This document shows, one piece after another, positions 1-11,288 of a stretch of DNA of 64,000 bases. The stretch spans positions 1,052,321 to 1,116,320 of the forward strand of contig KZ111145.1 in NCBI GenBank assembly GCA_002077045.2. The letters run 5' to 3'. This DNA comes from Rachicladosporium sp. CCFEE 5018. Its lineage: Eukaryota; Ascomycota; Dothideomycetes; Cladosporiales; Cladosporiaceae. Numbering within the stretch: the first letter of the stretch is position 1; each line of letters begins with the position of its first letter. A program made the position numbers and the translations under genes. The notes under the pieces are model-generated. The model was not told the origin of the DNA. It was given only the letters and a program-made list of their open reading frames with translations, and made no database searches.

Positions 1-1433
1 CTGTCGTTAAGCGGGTAATGATCGGTCGTGCTGTCGCAGAGTGCGGAGGTGATCTGGGGCGTGCTGGGGCTCCATGGAGCTTGTCATGCTTGGACTTCCT
101 GGGTCGTGTCGGCACTTGTCATTCGTAGATTTGCATATGTTGTGTTCCGTAGCAATTCTTCAAAATGTCCCACGATTTCGCACGATCTGTCTTTAATATA
201 TTCTGGCGTTATGGCTACGCGACTGCAGACGCTTGGATCACACGCTCGACGCTTCGCCAAGGATTGGTTCAGGGAGTGACAGCAGTGCCCTCTGAACAAT
301 TCCTAGAGCACGGCAGATGGCCAAAGCATGTGCCGGGCGATACATCGATATGTGTGTGCAACAGTCAACCTTACCTTGCGCCATCTCCACGTGGAATGGA
401 TAGTCCGAACCTTCGCGATCTCGACTCCACGCCTCGCTAATGGCCACCGCACTCGTGAACTTGGCCATGTGGCACCGAAGCAGACATAATTCCTTCAATC
501 ATGGCCTCTTCTGGCCTCTCACTGCCAGAGCCGCGAATGTTTCCCGGAGCTTGCGACCGAGGTTGGCGCACAGTGTGTTTGCTTGCGAATTTGCCGATTT
601 GTGGAATAAACCTCGTTCGCAAGAGCCCTGAGCCGTTGAAACCGAGCGTACATCGCTCGGAGCGTGGCTAGGTAGCGAACGCTCGATCGCCAATGTGAGC
701 ATGGGGGGCATCACGTGACGGACTACCAACTCACTTCGTAACTTGAGCAGACACTCATATGGTTCTTCTGGCTTACCCTTCAACCCAGGATCCTGGATTA
801 GCCACGGTTCAGGCAACCCGCATGTGGCAGCGGCGCTGCTTACACAAGAAGGAGTGTGTATATTTCCGTTCAGTCAAGAGTCAGACTACGTTACTCAGCC
901 AAGGGGCCGATCGGGTTTGTGACACGTGGCTGCGACCTCTTGACGCACTTATACTCCCACCATGGAGCATGTTTGCTGCTGTCGCAAGGCTACCAGCGAG
1001 GTCCAGGTAAGCAATAGAGGATGGGCCTTGGCAGGAAGGTGCGCTTGACAATGCATGTCCTCAACGATACTCCATCACTCAGCCTGGGAAAGACAATCCT
1101 CACTTCGCAAAATTATGCGGAAACGGACACAAGGCTGCATGTGCAGACACGTGCTAGAGTCCCGCATACATTCTGTGCTCATAACACAACTCAGCAAAAC
1201 ACTTTACTCCACTGAATGTGTCTGCACGACACTTGGTCCTCGACACCAATCAGTCTGTAAGCTAACACGGTGAGTATCAAACACTCACTCATGCGGACTA
1301 CTTCGTACTTCTCGCACCACCCACGACATTCCTTTTGGCCTCCTGCAAAAACAGGTAGCGAAGCGGCGCCAACGCTATGTCCATCACTCTAGTGACGGAA
1401 TGTGTTGACTATCATTACTAGCGAGCAGTTGTA
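1..1433. other. Non-coding or unrecognised stretch
   Basis: Only short overlapping open frames on both strands occur here, none with a recognisable domain, intron signals or consistent codon use. The right part must hold the promoter and 5' leader of the PHD-finger gene that starts at 1434. A terminal part of a neighbouring gene could lie at the left edge, but I see nothing to support one. Confidence 0.5.
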
Positions 1434-3170
1434 ATGGACTCTGATTATCCGCCATCTGCCTTGCAGATGGCTTCAGAGAGTGAAGGCACGGGACTTGTGC
1501 TCAATGAGCGCTACACTTTCGAGGAGTACATCTACCGCCGTGGCAATTTCCTTGGGAGTCAGCCAGAGTATGCGCATCTCCAGAATGCGTGCTTCATCGC
1601 TAGGCGCCACGCGGCAGAGGTGTACCCAAATGAGGAGGCGATCCTGCGCGTGCAGGACGTGCGTGCGCGCGAGATCGCAACTCAGCAGGATCCTCTGCTG
1701 CCGTTGCCTACGACCTCAAACACTGGGACGATCGACGGATTCGCTACTTGCCTGCCCACTGAGGCGGCAGGACAATTTGACAACGGTAGTTTACCGGAGC
1801 TCGGTCTTCAGCCTCGTATCACGAGAGCATCTACGAGAAAGAGCGCCCAAGAGGTAGGCGGTGCTCAGGCTAGCGTTCCACCAGTATTTGGTAGGCCACC
1901 CCGCTTCTGTGAAGCAGATCCTGGGGACAATGTCAATGAGATCGAAGTTGCTCCAAGCACCCAGGATGAGTCTGCGAGCGCCGCTTCTCCGACTACAGTC
2001 GCCACATCAGCGCATGCCGTCGAAGCTTCGTCTACTCTTGCAAGTTCGTCAGGTCCCCTTGGAGCACCAAGCAAAGTACAGCAAGTGCAGGAGTCACAAA
2101 TGCAGCGCGAGGTACCTGTGGGCGCTAAGGCTGTTGAGTCAAGTGTGCGGCGTCGTCGTGATCAGCTTCTGGATGTTATGAACGATGCCACGGATACAGT
2201 GGCCCAGCATACCGGCATCTCAGAGCCAACAGCTCAACCGCAGGCTTTGAGTACTACAGATGTGTCTAGTACAACCCCGATTGTACAACCTGGCAAAGGT
2301 ACACTTCGTTCTGTGACGAAGCAACCCTCGCGGGAGCAGAAGCTTATCGCTGCGCCGGGAGTCTCTGCGATGGCAGGATATGGCATGAAGGTCCCTGTAA
2401 AGACTCGGGGTAAACGCGACCATGATGAAGACGAAGCAGATACAGAGTCTGTCACTACACTGGCCGGCGATGACGACGAGAAGGATCACGCTATTCCCGA
2501 GCCACCAAAGAAGAAGGCCAAAGCTGCAGCCATCGCCAAGCACACGCCATCTAAAACAGAAATACTACCCAAAGACGTTGCGCGACCGGTCAAGAAAGTA
2601 GCTGCAAACACTAAGGCCAACGTTGGCACTCTACGTGCTTCAGCCCCACCCAAGCCAAAGTCGACTGCTTCGAATGCTGCTATGCCCAAGATCAGCACCC
2701 CAAAAGCAGCTACAGCTACAAATCTCAACGCCATCATCAACGGTATCGCCCTCCCCAAAACCAAAGAAGCCGCCATAGCCGCTTCAATGCAGCGCCGGGA
2801 GGCCCTCGTCCGCACTCGTACCCCTGCTGACCCAACTCCGACAATGTCGCGCAGTGGCAGACACCAGAAGCCGACTCCAAAAGACCCCTCCGCCAGAGAC
2901 TCTGTGCAAGCCAATCTCATGCCCGAGTTCTTCCCACCCTGCACGGAAGACGGAAATGACGTCCACTGTATCTGTGGAGTCGAAACGGATAATAACGAGC
3001 ACATGGTTCAGTGCGAGAAATGCTTCGTGTGGCAGCACAACGCCTGTCTCCTGCCTGAGCTGACGAAGAAGGAGCTTGCCAAGGTGAACTTTCTGTGTCA
3101 GGTGTGTGATCCTTGGGAGCGGAGGGTTGTGCTCAGGGATCTGAGGAAGCGGGAGGGGAAGGTGGACTGA
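1434..3170 (+). CDS. PHD-finger nuclear protein
   Basis: Single exon, 578 residues, ATG start. The only clear domain is a C-terminal PHD finger at about residues 511-560: Cys-x-Cys (HCIC), MVQCEKC, WQHNAC and FLCQVC give the C4HC3 zinc-ligand pattern, with the Trp that precedes the His pair. PHD fingers of this type usually read histone H3 tail methylation, as in Set3/Cti6/Bye1-like proteins. Before it lie about 400 residues of low-complexity Ser/Thr/Ala/Pro sequence with a basic PPKKKAKAAA cluster near residue 360 that could be a nuclear signal. The first 90 residues (MDSDYPPSALQM...) are more ordered but match no family I know. A chromatin role is inferred from the PHD finger alone; the complex it belongs to cannot be told. 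It converges on the PARP-UBC gene. Confidence 0.8.
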   Translation: MDSDYPPSALQMASESEGTGLVLNERYTFEEYIYRRGNFLGSQPEYAHLQNACFIARRHAAEVYPNEEAILRVQDVRAREIATQQDPLLPLPTTSNTGTIDGFATCLPTEAAGQFDNGSLPELGLQPRITRASTRKSAQEVGGAQASVPPVFGRPPRFCEADPGDNVNEIEVAPSTQDESASAASPTTVATSAHAVEASSTLASSSGPLGAPSKVQQVQESQMQREVPVGAKAVESSVRRRRDQLLDVMNDATDTVAQHTGISEPTAQPQALSTTDVSSTTPIVQPGKGTLRSVTKQPSREQKLIAAPGVSAMAGYGMKVPVKTRGKRDHDEDEADTESVTTLAGDDDEKDHAIPEPPKKKAKAAAIAKHTPSKTEILPKDVARPVKKVAANTKANVGTLRASAPPKPKSTASNAAMPKISTPKAATATNLNAIINGIALPKTKEAAIAASMQRREALVRTRTPADPTPTMSRSGRHQKPTPKDPSARDSVQANLMPEFFPPCTEDGNDVHCICGVETDNNEHMVQCEKCFVWQHNACLLPELTKKELAKVNFLCQVCDPWERRVVLRDLRKREGKVD

Positions 3171-3921
3171 GGAATTCACATCGGTGAAGGAAGTTGATTC
3201 ATAATCAAGAAAGGTGCCATAAATGCAGTGTGCGCCCTTCTTGTTGACGATCGGGCATGCATTGTCATAGGAGTGTTTGCTGCGTTCAGGGCAATTAAGC
3301 CTGCCCTGGACAGGACGATTGCATAGGATCTGCAGCACGAAAGCTGTCAGCTCGAGAGGCGATTCCACTGGGCTAGGGGACATTTCCCAAGATTACAGGG
3401 AGCGATGAGGCAGCATCATGTAGTTGACATGGTGTAAATTTGTACACCGACAAGTACTTCGATCAACTTGCTCGCATTGCCACGGTGAAGGTCACCGAGT
3501 GTAGGCTCTCGCGCCAGCGACATATGTGAGTGCTTGATACCGTCCCGGTCGATATGAAGTTCAGAAGCCTTCCCGGTGTCAGATATACGTAGACTGGGCT
3601 TACCGTTGTGCAATGTTCCATTCGTGTCTATTGTTTTATCATACTGAAAAGCTATCTCAAGGTCAAGGAGTGGCAGGCTTATCGACTAGCCAGGTAGTAC
3701 TTTCGAGCCTTGTGCGATCTGCTACGCTATGCCGTCCTCCAAATGCCAGAGTGCCCACTAGCCAGCCAAGCATACCTTCAACTCCTGACTTGCACCACCA
3801 TCGCTATGCATCACGTTCCAAAGCAATTGAGCAAACCCGAACACCTCCCTCGTTCCTCATCATTGTCGTCATCATCATCATCATCATCTTCGTTACTTTG
3901 CCCTTCCCGAGCAGTGCCATT
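3171..3921. other. Convergent intergenic region
   Basis: About 750 bp between the 3' ends of the PHD gene and the PARP-UBC gene. No credible coding frame. It holds a short trinucleotide repeat listed separately, and is probably two 3' UTRs and terminators. Confidence 0.5.
3869..3888. repeat. Trinucleotide microsatellite (ATC)6
   Basis: Six uninterrupted ATC units at 3871-3888, just downstream of the PARP-UBC stop codon and so in its probable 3' UTR. Confidence 0.8.
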
Positions 3922-6900
3922 CTACAACCCCTGCGCCATCATCTTGAAGTCCTCCGGCTCCTGCCAGCCGTGCGCCCTGCAAGCCCGGAGATACCCCTCA
4001 GCAGCCTCACCAGCGGCGTAGTCACCCCTCGTAGTCATATCCAGCCTTGCAAATGGCTCACTCGCGATAGCCATCCTTACCTGCAGTAGCACACTCTCCA
4101 TCGGCAGCACAGAGTTCCAGCCGGTGTTTGTCAGGAGCTCCATGCACATCGCACCACCCATAACGATGTGCCCGCCACCTCCCTGCGCAAACGACAGGAA
4201 GTGCGGGCGAAGTACGCGGATGTATGGTGGTGAGAAAGGGAAGGAAGGTGGGAATCTGGTCTCGAGGACGATGCTCTTCTGGCCAGCTTTCTTGAGGTCT
4301 GCTGTCAGAGGGAGAGGCTTGCCGGCTGAGGTAGTGAGAGTGTGGAACGAGTGGAGCTCGATGATCCATTGGTAGGAGTTCTCAATGTGCGATGGGTCAA
4401 TGTACCAACCCAGCTCAGCGGCTGGAGTCTTCTTTTGGATGGTGGTAAGGTTGCAAATTTCAGAGAGAAGTCGTTTCGTTGTTCCAGACGTGGCGTAGGT
4501 CGGAAAGGGCAGCATGGGTAGGGTCGCGAAGTCGAGAACACCGGGTACGAAGTCCGTGGCCGACGCCGAGGAGGGCTTAGTGACGACCACGGTCTTGCTG
4601 ACAGGTGCTGGTGCTGGATCGTCGGGCTCATCACAGAGAATCGCAAGGTCTTCGTCCTCAGTCGCCACACTTGCGCTGTCATCATCAGCTATGCCATCGA
4701 GCAGAATCGGGTCGCCAAGATCGCCTTTTTGCTTCTTCGACGTGAGAGCTGTCCCCAGCCAGCCTTTGCTGATGCCTCTCTTGGCACTCTGCTCGACAGC
4801 CCGGCCCGACTTGATCGCAGCAGCAGGTATGATGATGGAGCCGCCTTGAGAGATGCCTGTTGGCGTGCGAGCCGGATCTTGCGGATGCGCATTGGCCGGC
4901 TTCACCTCCTCGGTGACATTCAGCCCGCTTCCCTCTGCAGGCGAGCACTTGACGAACAGGTAGCGAGTCTGAATCCAGTCCAACTGCTTGACCACGTAAT
5001 AAGGGTTGCTTGAAGTGAACTCCTTGGGCGCATTGACGATCTCGTTCAACGCCAAAGCCATCGATACTCGTAAGACGCTCTGTGGCCAGTCTGAGATGCC
5101 GCCATAGCCACGGTGAGCGTAGCTGGTAGAGGTCATGGCATCTTTGGCGTGATAGACACCATCGCCATAAGCGCGACCATGATCGGCGTTCTTGAAGTGC
5201 AATCCCTCGCGGATAATGCTGTGCCAATTATAGAGAGGCGATCCGTGCCAGGCGAACATGGTGGGGTACTGCAGCGCAAGGCGCTCCTTGGTACTGCGCA
5301 CCTCCGATAAGAATCGCTGCTCTTTGTCTGGCGCACCCATGGCGAAGCGGAACTGCATGTATTCTGGCATGCCGTGTAGGCGCTCTTGCTTCTTACCGTC
5401 TTCGTTCCCGTCTACTTGCATGATGCAAGCGCGGTTGCTGGCGATAATCCAGCGCAACAGTGTCATGGCAGCCGGCGGTATGCGACTCACCCAGTTCTGT
5501 AAGAGCGCATTGCGATTCATGACCAGGTACTCCTTCATCTGCTGGACCCCAGGTAGCATATCCAGCATCTTGCAGATCGCCAGACATTTTGCACCAGTGG
5601 CGAGCTCTTCAAATTGCTGATTGTAAGGCACAAAGGACGCTGTCATCCACTTCGGCGTAGCCACAGGTGTTGCGGGTTTGGTCGCAGGTGTCTTTGCAGA
5701 GGGCTTGGAACCTTGTGGCGCATCGACTGTGGTGGACTTGACAGGCACAGGGACGTCCAAAGTGATGGTCGGGTAGAAGGTGGTCTCTATTACACGGCAG
5801 TGGAGTTCAGTGGGTGACGCCTCTGGTACAGTCTGCTGCACAGTGAGGACGACCCAGCTCCCTCGAGTGACTGGACAGCCGCCCTCTGGCTTATTAAAGA
5901 AGATAAGCTCACGTCGCTCGGCGTCCCAGCCGACTTCGTAAGCCATCACATCGGCCGTCGTATCTTCTGTGGACTCATCAGGAACGCCAGGGTAAGGTCC
6001 GTCAATGTACGAGAAAGCCCCGCGGCCGGTGGGGTGTGGCTGGCTCTTTACTGGAGGAACCATGAGTGCCAGTCCATCAGGGAGATCTTTCAACTTCAGG
6101 CACCTCGCACTTGTATAGCAGAACGATATCAGCAAGTCTACAACATAGGGCTGAGCCAGGATCTCGTGCTCGATGCTGGGTCCAAAACCCATGCTCATGT
6201 ATTGAAATAAGCAAAGCGGGCGGTCGCAAACGTATGGCTTAATAGCCTCCAGGTCCGTGTCCAGTTTGCGGTGGCAGACCATGCAGAAGTCGGTACATCG
6301 AGCAAAGTGGCGGACTGTGAACTGCATAGCAAGCAGTGGGAAGGAGTAGTAAGCCTGTCCAACTGGTGCCTGTCTGTACTGATCGCCGGTCACGATGGAG
6401 AGGAAGGCTCGATCAACCACCTCCTCTTCGTAGTATTTGTCAGGAACGTAGTCGGGCTTCACACCAGCGCTGTTCATCTCGTTGTACCACATTTCCGCGC
6501 CCTGCCAGTCCATACCATCGGCACGAAAGCGCAGGATGGGGACGAGAGTACTCTCCAGCAGCTCAGTGAGTGGACGAGAGATGAAGGTCTCGCGTAGCGA
6601 TGTCACCTCCTTCTTAGCGTCCTCGGCCCGCTGATTGTCGCTGGACTTTGCCTTGGTGAAAGCTTCGATGGCTTCCTGCAAAGTGGGCTTGTATGTTCTG
6701 CTGGCGAAAACGCGCATAGCCAAGTTCGGCTTCAACCGGAGATTGTCCAGATCCTGTAGCTGCTCGTTGTTCTTGTACCCATTCGGATGCTGTATGATGA
6801 GCATCAGGTAGTCATCTGGCTCCACCTGCCACGCCTGCATTGCCTCTTCGGAGATACCGAGCTTGGCGATGCGGATGGAGACGATCACATATGCATTGTA

Positions 6901-7512
6901 TCCGTCGAAGAGGTGACCGAGCTGGCCAACTTTGAAGCCAGCAGCCTTAACAGCTCGGAGGTCAGATCTGACACGATCGCGGAACTTGCGATCGCTTTTG
7001 GTGTTCGTAGCTGTCGGTGCGGCAGTGGCGGCCGACTTACTGGTGGTCGTGTAGCTGTCCTTGGCTGGCTGCCCGAAGGAGAACGATTCGTCTTCGCTGT
7101 CGTAAACATCATCGGCTTCGTCGTCCTCTGAGGACTGCTCATCATCTGCCTGACTGTCGATCATGGGCACATCCCCATCCACATCAGTGCTCAACAGTGT
7201 GGCAGCCACCATGTCGATGAGCTCGAAGACAGACTTGCGATCGGTCGATCGCACATCTTGTAGAGCCTGAGCAATCTGCGGTGGCGCATCTTCGCCGCAG
7301 AAGAGCACATATGAGTGATCCTTGGGGTAGTCCGATAAGTCAGGAATCATGGCTGTGATCTCGACCAGGCGCGCAGCACCGCCCGTATTTGGGCATGCGA
7401 CCTCAAAGATGAATTGACCGTCGTCCTCGCCTCCTCTGATGCTGTGAACTCCGGCTGGCTTCACATCGTTCTCGACCTTCCGTAAGTCGCTCATATATAC
7501 CTTGCGAGGCAT
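3922..7512 (-). CDS. PARP catalytic domain fused to UBE2Q-like E2 domain
   Basis: One exon, 1196 residues from the ATG at 7512. The frame is open further upstream, but only to a GTG; MSDLRK at 7494 is another possible start. Order of parts: an RWD/UBC-like N-terminus; an acidic linker; a Cys-rich stretch near residue 415 (DFCMVCH...YVCDRPLC); a PARP catalytic domain at about 690-880 with WHGSPLYNWHS near 754 and YGDGVYHA near 782; a C-terminal ubiquitin-conjugating fold at about 1040-1190 with the UBE2Q-type active site MCMELLTNTGW (Cys about 1122). The PARP His and Tyr are present. The usual third Glu is not obvious in the final strand (IQTRYLF), which would suit mono-ADP-ribosylation or a degenerate enzyme. 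PARP-UBC fusions are known in filamentous fungi. Substrates are unknown. It diverges from the COG7-like gene. Confidence 0.85.
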   Translation of the reverse strand: MPRKVYMSDLRKVENDVKPAGVHSIRGGEDDGQFIFEVACPNTGGAARLVEITAMIPDLSDYPKDHSYVLFCGEDAPPQIAQALQDVRSTDRKSVFELIDMVAATLLSTDVDGDVPMIDSQADDEQSSEDDEADDVYDSEDESFSFGQPAKDSYTTTSKSAATAAPTATNTKSDRKFRDRVRSDLRAVKAAGFKVGQLGHLFDGYNAYVIVSIRIAKLGISEEAMQAWQVEPDDYLMLIIQHPNGYKNNEQLQDLDNLRLKPNLAMRVFASRTYKPTLQEAIEAFTKAKSSDNQRAEDAKKEVTSLRETFISRPLTELLESTLVPILRFRADGMDWQGAEMWYNEMNSAGVKPDYVPDKYYEEEVVDRAFLSIVTGDQYRQAPVGQAYYSFPLLAMQFTVRHFARCTDFCMVCHRKLDTDLEAIKPYVCDRPLCLFQYMSMGFGPSIEHEILAQPYVVDLLISFCYTSARCLKLKDLPDGLALMVPPVKSQPHPTGRGAFSYIDGPYPGVPDESTEDTTADVMAYEVGWDAERRELIFFNKPEGGCPVTRGSWVVLTVQQTVPEASPTELHCRVIETTFYPTITLDVPVPVKSTTVDAPQGSKPSAKTPATKPATPVATPKWMTASFVPYNQQFEELATGAKCLAICKMLDMLPGVQQMKEYLVMNRNALLQNWVSRIPPAAMTLLRWIIASNRACIMQVDGNEDGKKQERLHGMPEYMQFRFAMGAPDKEQRFLSEVRSTKERLALQYPTMFAWHGSPLYNWHSIIREGLHFKNADHGRAYGDGVYHAKDAMTSTSYAHRGYGGISDWPQSVLRVSMALALNEIVNAPKEFTSSNPYYVVKQLDWIQTRYLFVKCSPAEGSGLNVTEEVKPANAHPQDPARTPTGISQGGSIIIPAAAIKSGRAVEQSAKRGISKGWLGTALTSKKQKGDLGDPILLDGIADDDSASVATEDEDLAILCDEPDDPAPAPVSKTVVVTKPSSASATDFVPGVLDFATLPMLPFPTYATSGTTKRLLSEICNLTTIQKKTPAAELGWYIDPSHIENSYQWIIELHSFHTLTTSAGKPLPLTADLKKAGQKSIVLETRFPPSFPFSPPYIRVLRPHFLSFAQGGGGHIVMGGAMCMELLTNTGWNSVLPMESVLLQVRMAIASEPFARLDMTTRGDYAAGEAAEGYLRACRAHGWQEPEDFKMMAQGL

Positions 7513-8096
7513 GATGGCGATGATTGGGTGGTATGTCGATGGTGATGAGAAGATCGGTGCACGAGGCACTGCTCACGTGAATCGTCTGTGTGCGTTTGCT
7601 GCTGTGGAAACACTCAGTGCTGTTGCGGTCAATATGACATGTACTGGAGAGATGTGATGGAGTGTTCGAGCGTTGAAGCTGAGCAGATCCAAGCGATGGA
7701 TGATGTTGGTTCAAGGAGTGGCACGTCCCTGGGGACGTCAAATGGCGCGGTGCGATAGTGAAGGCTTTGGAATAGTGTTGCAGTGAAGTGAAGTCGAAGA
7801 GGCAAGGTACAGGCACGCAGGCAGCAGGCGGGACAAACGCAGGAAGGCTCGACCGTGGCGACCTACCGCGTTTTGTGCTGTGGAAATTTTATGTTTCATA
7901 GAGAATGTGTCCTAATGCTCACCATCAGGTGTACTTCGTTGAGCGAGTGTGTATTGGCAGTGACCTGATGCGGCGACCAGTCACGGCGAGGTGATTGAGG
8001 TGACTGCGCAAGGTGGAGAGGTTCATGTATTGGTGCCTGGCAATGTTGAGGCCTGGTTGCCTTAGGCCTTAAAACACATGCACACTACTCGCCTCA
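7513..8096. promoter_or_regulatory. Divergent promoter region, PARP-UBC / COG7-like
   Basis: A 584-bp head-to-head interval that must contain both promoters and leaders. I recognise no specific factor site. Confidence 0.4.
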
Positions 8097-9023
8097 ATGG
8101 AGTATTCAACAATGGCTATCACAATCCGAACTTCCACGCGAGTCGAGCCCAAATCCCAGCACGTCTCCGACGCCTTCACGACTCCCTTCCTGCAGGCCGA
8201 CTTCGACCCTGCTGCCTACCTCAACGCTGCACTACCACCACTCTCAATAACCAATACCCGTCCCAGCCATGGCAATGCAGTCCCACTGCCAGATCTCGCC
8301 TCTCAGACTCAAGCTCTACTCTCCCAGCTAAGCGCGCAGACGACGCGTTTGTCAAATACCTTGACACAGCTTACCGACGAGATCGTTCGAAGTGGTGGTC
8401 GCTTGGCATACGAGGTTGAAGTCCTACGGGGCGAGACCACAAGTCTGAACGATGCACTCGAGAACGGGCTAAAGGATGACATCGCCGTCGTTGCGCCTAC
8501 AAATCGCACATCTGCGCCTACAGACGCCGAAGTAGAGGCGCCGGATGTACTGCCCTCGGTGCACTCTCTAGACCCATCCTTCCTGACCGACCTCCGCACG
8601 CTCTCTACCCTGCGTACCCGACTGGAGTCAATCACACAGACCTTCGGCGCCGCAATGTCATGGCCAGTTGCACCTTCGGAAGTTGCCTCTACAGCTTCAA
8701 GCAGCTTCATCTCTGTGTCAAGTCCGGAGACCACAGATCGCGAAGCCAAGGCAAAGGCTTACACCGACTCACTCCGCGCTGAGATTGAGACTTTATTGGC
8801 GACAGATGGCATCACAGCTGCAGCTGAGCGAGTGGAGGAGCTGAATGTGCTCGCCGAGATCTGGAGAGGGACTGTGGAGGAGAAGGCAAGGGGAAGGGTC
8901 GTGGACATGTTGGCTGGGATTGTGGAGGAGAGAGGACGAGGCGTTGGTGGGAGAGGTACGGCGCCATCAGCGAGGAGCGACATGCGGTATGGGACGTTGG
9001 ACTCGACGGTGGGGTTACTGTAG
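8097..9023 (+). CDS. Conserved oligomeric Golgi complex subunit 7-like protein
   Basis: Single exon, 308 residues, ATG at 8097; a second ATG at 8112 (MAITIR) would give 303. The N-terminal half carries the pattern I associate with fungal COG7: FDPAAYLNAALPPLS, then a helical TQALLSQLSAQTTRLSNTL, then RLAYEVEVLRGET, where the Val-Glu-x-Leu-Arg core matches COG7 of animals. The C-terminal part (residues about 220-280) is also helical. Fungal COG7-like proteins are much shorter than the roughly 770-residue animal subunit, and this length fits. The COG complex tethers vesicles in retrograde transport within the Golgi. The assignment rests on motif memory rather than an alignment. Confidence 0.65.
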   Translation: MEYSTMAITIRTSTRVEPKSQHVSDAFTTPFLQADFDPAAYLNAALPPLSITNTRPSHGNAVPLPDLASQTQALLSQLSAQTTRLSNTLTQLTDEIVRSGGRLAYEVEVLRGETTSLNDALENGLKDDIAVVAPTNRTSAPTDAEVEAPDVLPSVHSLDPSFLTDLRTLSTLRTRLESITQTFGAAMSWPVAPSEVASTASSSFISVSSPETTDREAKAKAYTDSLRAEIETLLATDGITAAAERVEELNVLAEIWRGTVEEKARGRVVDMLAGIVEERGRGVGGRGTAPSARSDMRYGTLDSTVGLL

Positions 9024-9878
9024 CTGCATTATCGTCTAAACAGTCATGCCTCTGGGAAGGCCTCTCAATCGACATTCTCATCTCTTAATGCTTGGCGTTC
9101 TTGCATCTGGCCTTCACCTCGAGTCATGCTCCACTTTGCGCTCAGATTGCAGGATATGCATTGTTTTATTCCGCCAGTCATTGACATGCTCACCTCACCG
9201 TGCCCTCATCGTCAATCCGACGGTACATCGAAAAGCTACCTGTTTACCCGGCGCACTGCATTTTTTGCCGTGCGACCCGGACGTTTGTGGTTACCCCGAC
9301 TTTCCTGCCATCCCCAGGTGTGGAGCCGATGGTGTTCGCAAGAGCTCATCCCGGGACCGCGTGGAGATGCAGGGGAGTAAGTTCTGTGCCTGACAAGCCC
9401 GGTGGAGCTGCATCTCGAGCGAAATGCTGCAAAGTCGTGTGGTGAACAGCGAATTCAGTCCGCGAGGCGGTGTCGAGTGCACAGGAGAGCGAGCAGACTC
9501 TGCTGTTGCGACACAAACTTCAAGCCCTTGCTTCCCTTCTCCAACGACCGCAAAGTGGGCTCCGGTAGCACGTAACGCAGCGCGACTCAAGCTCCCGCTG
9601 CAGCTATGCACTCTACGTCACTCCACAATGTCTTCTGCGGGGATGGCCATCAACACGAGAGTGCAACGTAGATTGAGCCGTCATTCGGAGGAGGGCAAGG
9701 ATGGGTAAAGTGTGCAAGCGAGGCGCACGACGTCGACGTGGTTCTGCTGGTCGGTGCTGATAATCAAGGTGATATCCACTTGGTTCCGGCGAAGGTAAGT
9801 TTCTCTCTATTCCCTCTGTCGTACGACTGAAAGATTTTGTGAGTCGAATTCGCACGTACAGCATCTACCACCAACAAG
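9024..9878. other. Intergenic region upstream of aldose 1-epimerase
   Basis: About 855 bp with only short overlapping open frames. It holds the 3' end of the COG7-like transcript and the epimerase promoter. No RNA gene or repeat seen. Confidence 0.4.
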
Positions 9879-11288
9879 ATGTTCTCAAAACTCGCGGCTA
9901 TTGCTGCGACACTACCTCTGCTTGCGCTCGCTGCTCCTCTTGCCGATATTGTGGGCAATGGCAGCACGGTCGCGGATGATGGCAAATACTACGTCGAGAG
10001 CGAAGGCATAAGGGCGAACTTTATCCCGTACGGCGCGTCGATCAGCAATCTTTGGGTGACCGACGTTCACGGTCTAGAGCGGGATATCGTGCTCGGCTTC
10101 GATAATGCGAGCTACTATGGCATCGACAAGCAGCATCCTCATTTGGGTGGAGGTAGGCAGACAATGCACGCAGTGGGAATGGAGCAACAATACTGACGCT
10201 CTCGCAGTGCCTGGCCGCTATGCCAACCGCATCAAGAACAGCACGTTCGAGATCGATGGCGAGGTGTTTCACACCGATCCCAATGAGCACGGCGGCTTGA
10301 ACACTCTGCACGGTGGCTGTGAGTTCCAGCGCAATGATCCGCGATAGCTCTGCTCAAGTATTGACAATGTCTAGCAAACGGCTGGGATTACCGCAACTGG
10401 ACCGTCGTAGCCCACACAACCGACAGCATCACCTTCAGCATCATCGATGAGGACGGCGAGCAGGGCTTCCCCGGTCAAGTCATCTCATACGTCACCTACA
10501 CCCTCACTCCATACCAATGGCATCTCCGCATGACCGCCGTGGCTACGACGAAGAAGACGCCGATCATGTTGTCGTCTCACGTCTACTGGAACTTGGACGG
10601 CTTCCAGAACCCCGATGAGCCGACTGCGCTGAACCACACCCTCTCGCTGCCATACTCCGGTCAGCGCGTCGGTACTGATGGTATCTTGATCCCCGACGGC
10701 ACGATCTTGCCAAACCAGCTGTACGACATCAACGACTTCTGGTCGTCGCCCAAGCAGCTCGGCGCAAATTTCAGCAACCCCGACCTGCTTGGCAACTGCG
10801 GCACGAACTGCACTGGTTACGATACCTGCTACATTGTCAACCGCGCGCAGAACGGCCCGTACGATTGGCATGACAAGCCCGTTGCCACTCTTGCCAGCCC
10901 GTGGAGTGGCATCCAGATCGACATTTTTTCCGAGCAGGAGGCCTTCCAGGTTTACTCTTGTGGTGGCCAGAATGGTGAGCAATCTAATACTACCCTGTTC
11001 GATCGTTTTCCATGCTAACAACATGATCTAGGCTCTCTCACGATCAAGGAAACTCAAGGTTTCTTCAACTCGTCTCGCCCGCGTGTTGTCCCACAATATG
11101 GCTGTGTCGTGATGGAGGTCGAGGACTGGGTTGATGCGATCAACCAGCCAGAGTGGCAGCGCAGCAAGAGGAACATTTTCGGGCCCGGCGACGGACCATA
11201 TGTGCTCGAGGCAACGTACAACTTCTCGGTCAATCACGACTTGAGCGCTGCGTACAACGCTAGCAAGGCTACACTGTCGGGGTACTAG
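9879..11288 (+). CDS. Secreted aldose 1-epimerase (galactose mutarotase)
   Basis: Four exons: 9879-10152, 10208-10318, 10375-10974, 11032-11288. The introns are 55-57 bp with GT...AG ends, and the last has a GCTAACA branch site. The spliced protein is 413 residues. It starts with a hydrophobic signal peptide (MFSKLAAIAATLPLLALAAP, cleavage probably after residue 18-19) and has several N-glycosylation sequons (NGS, NAS, NCT, NSS). Family landmarks are created or kept by splicing: HLGGVPGRYANRI; HGGLNTLHGGSNGW with the conserved His; SSHVYWNL with the catalytic His; VEDWVDAINQPEW near the C-terminus where the catalytic Glu lies. It interconverts alpha and beta anomers of hexoses; the leader implies it acts outside the cell on released sugars. 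Confidence 0.9.

Noticed and set aside
7513..7569. Upstream extension of the PARP-UBC protein
   Set aside because: The extension begins with GTG; the first ATG in frame is at 7512.
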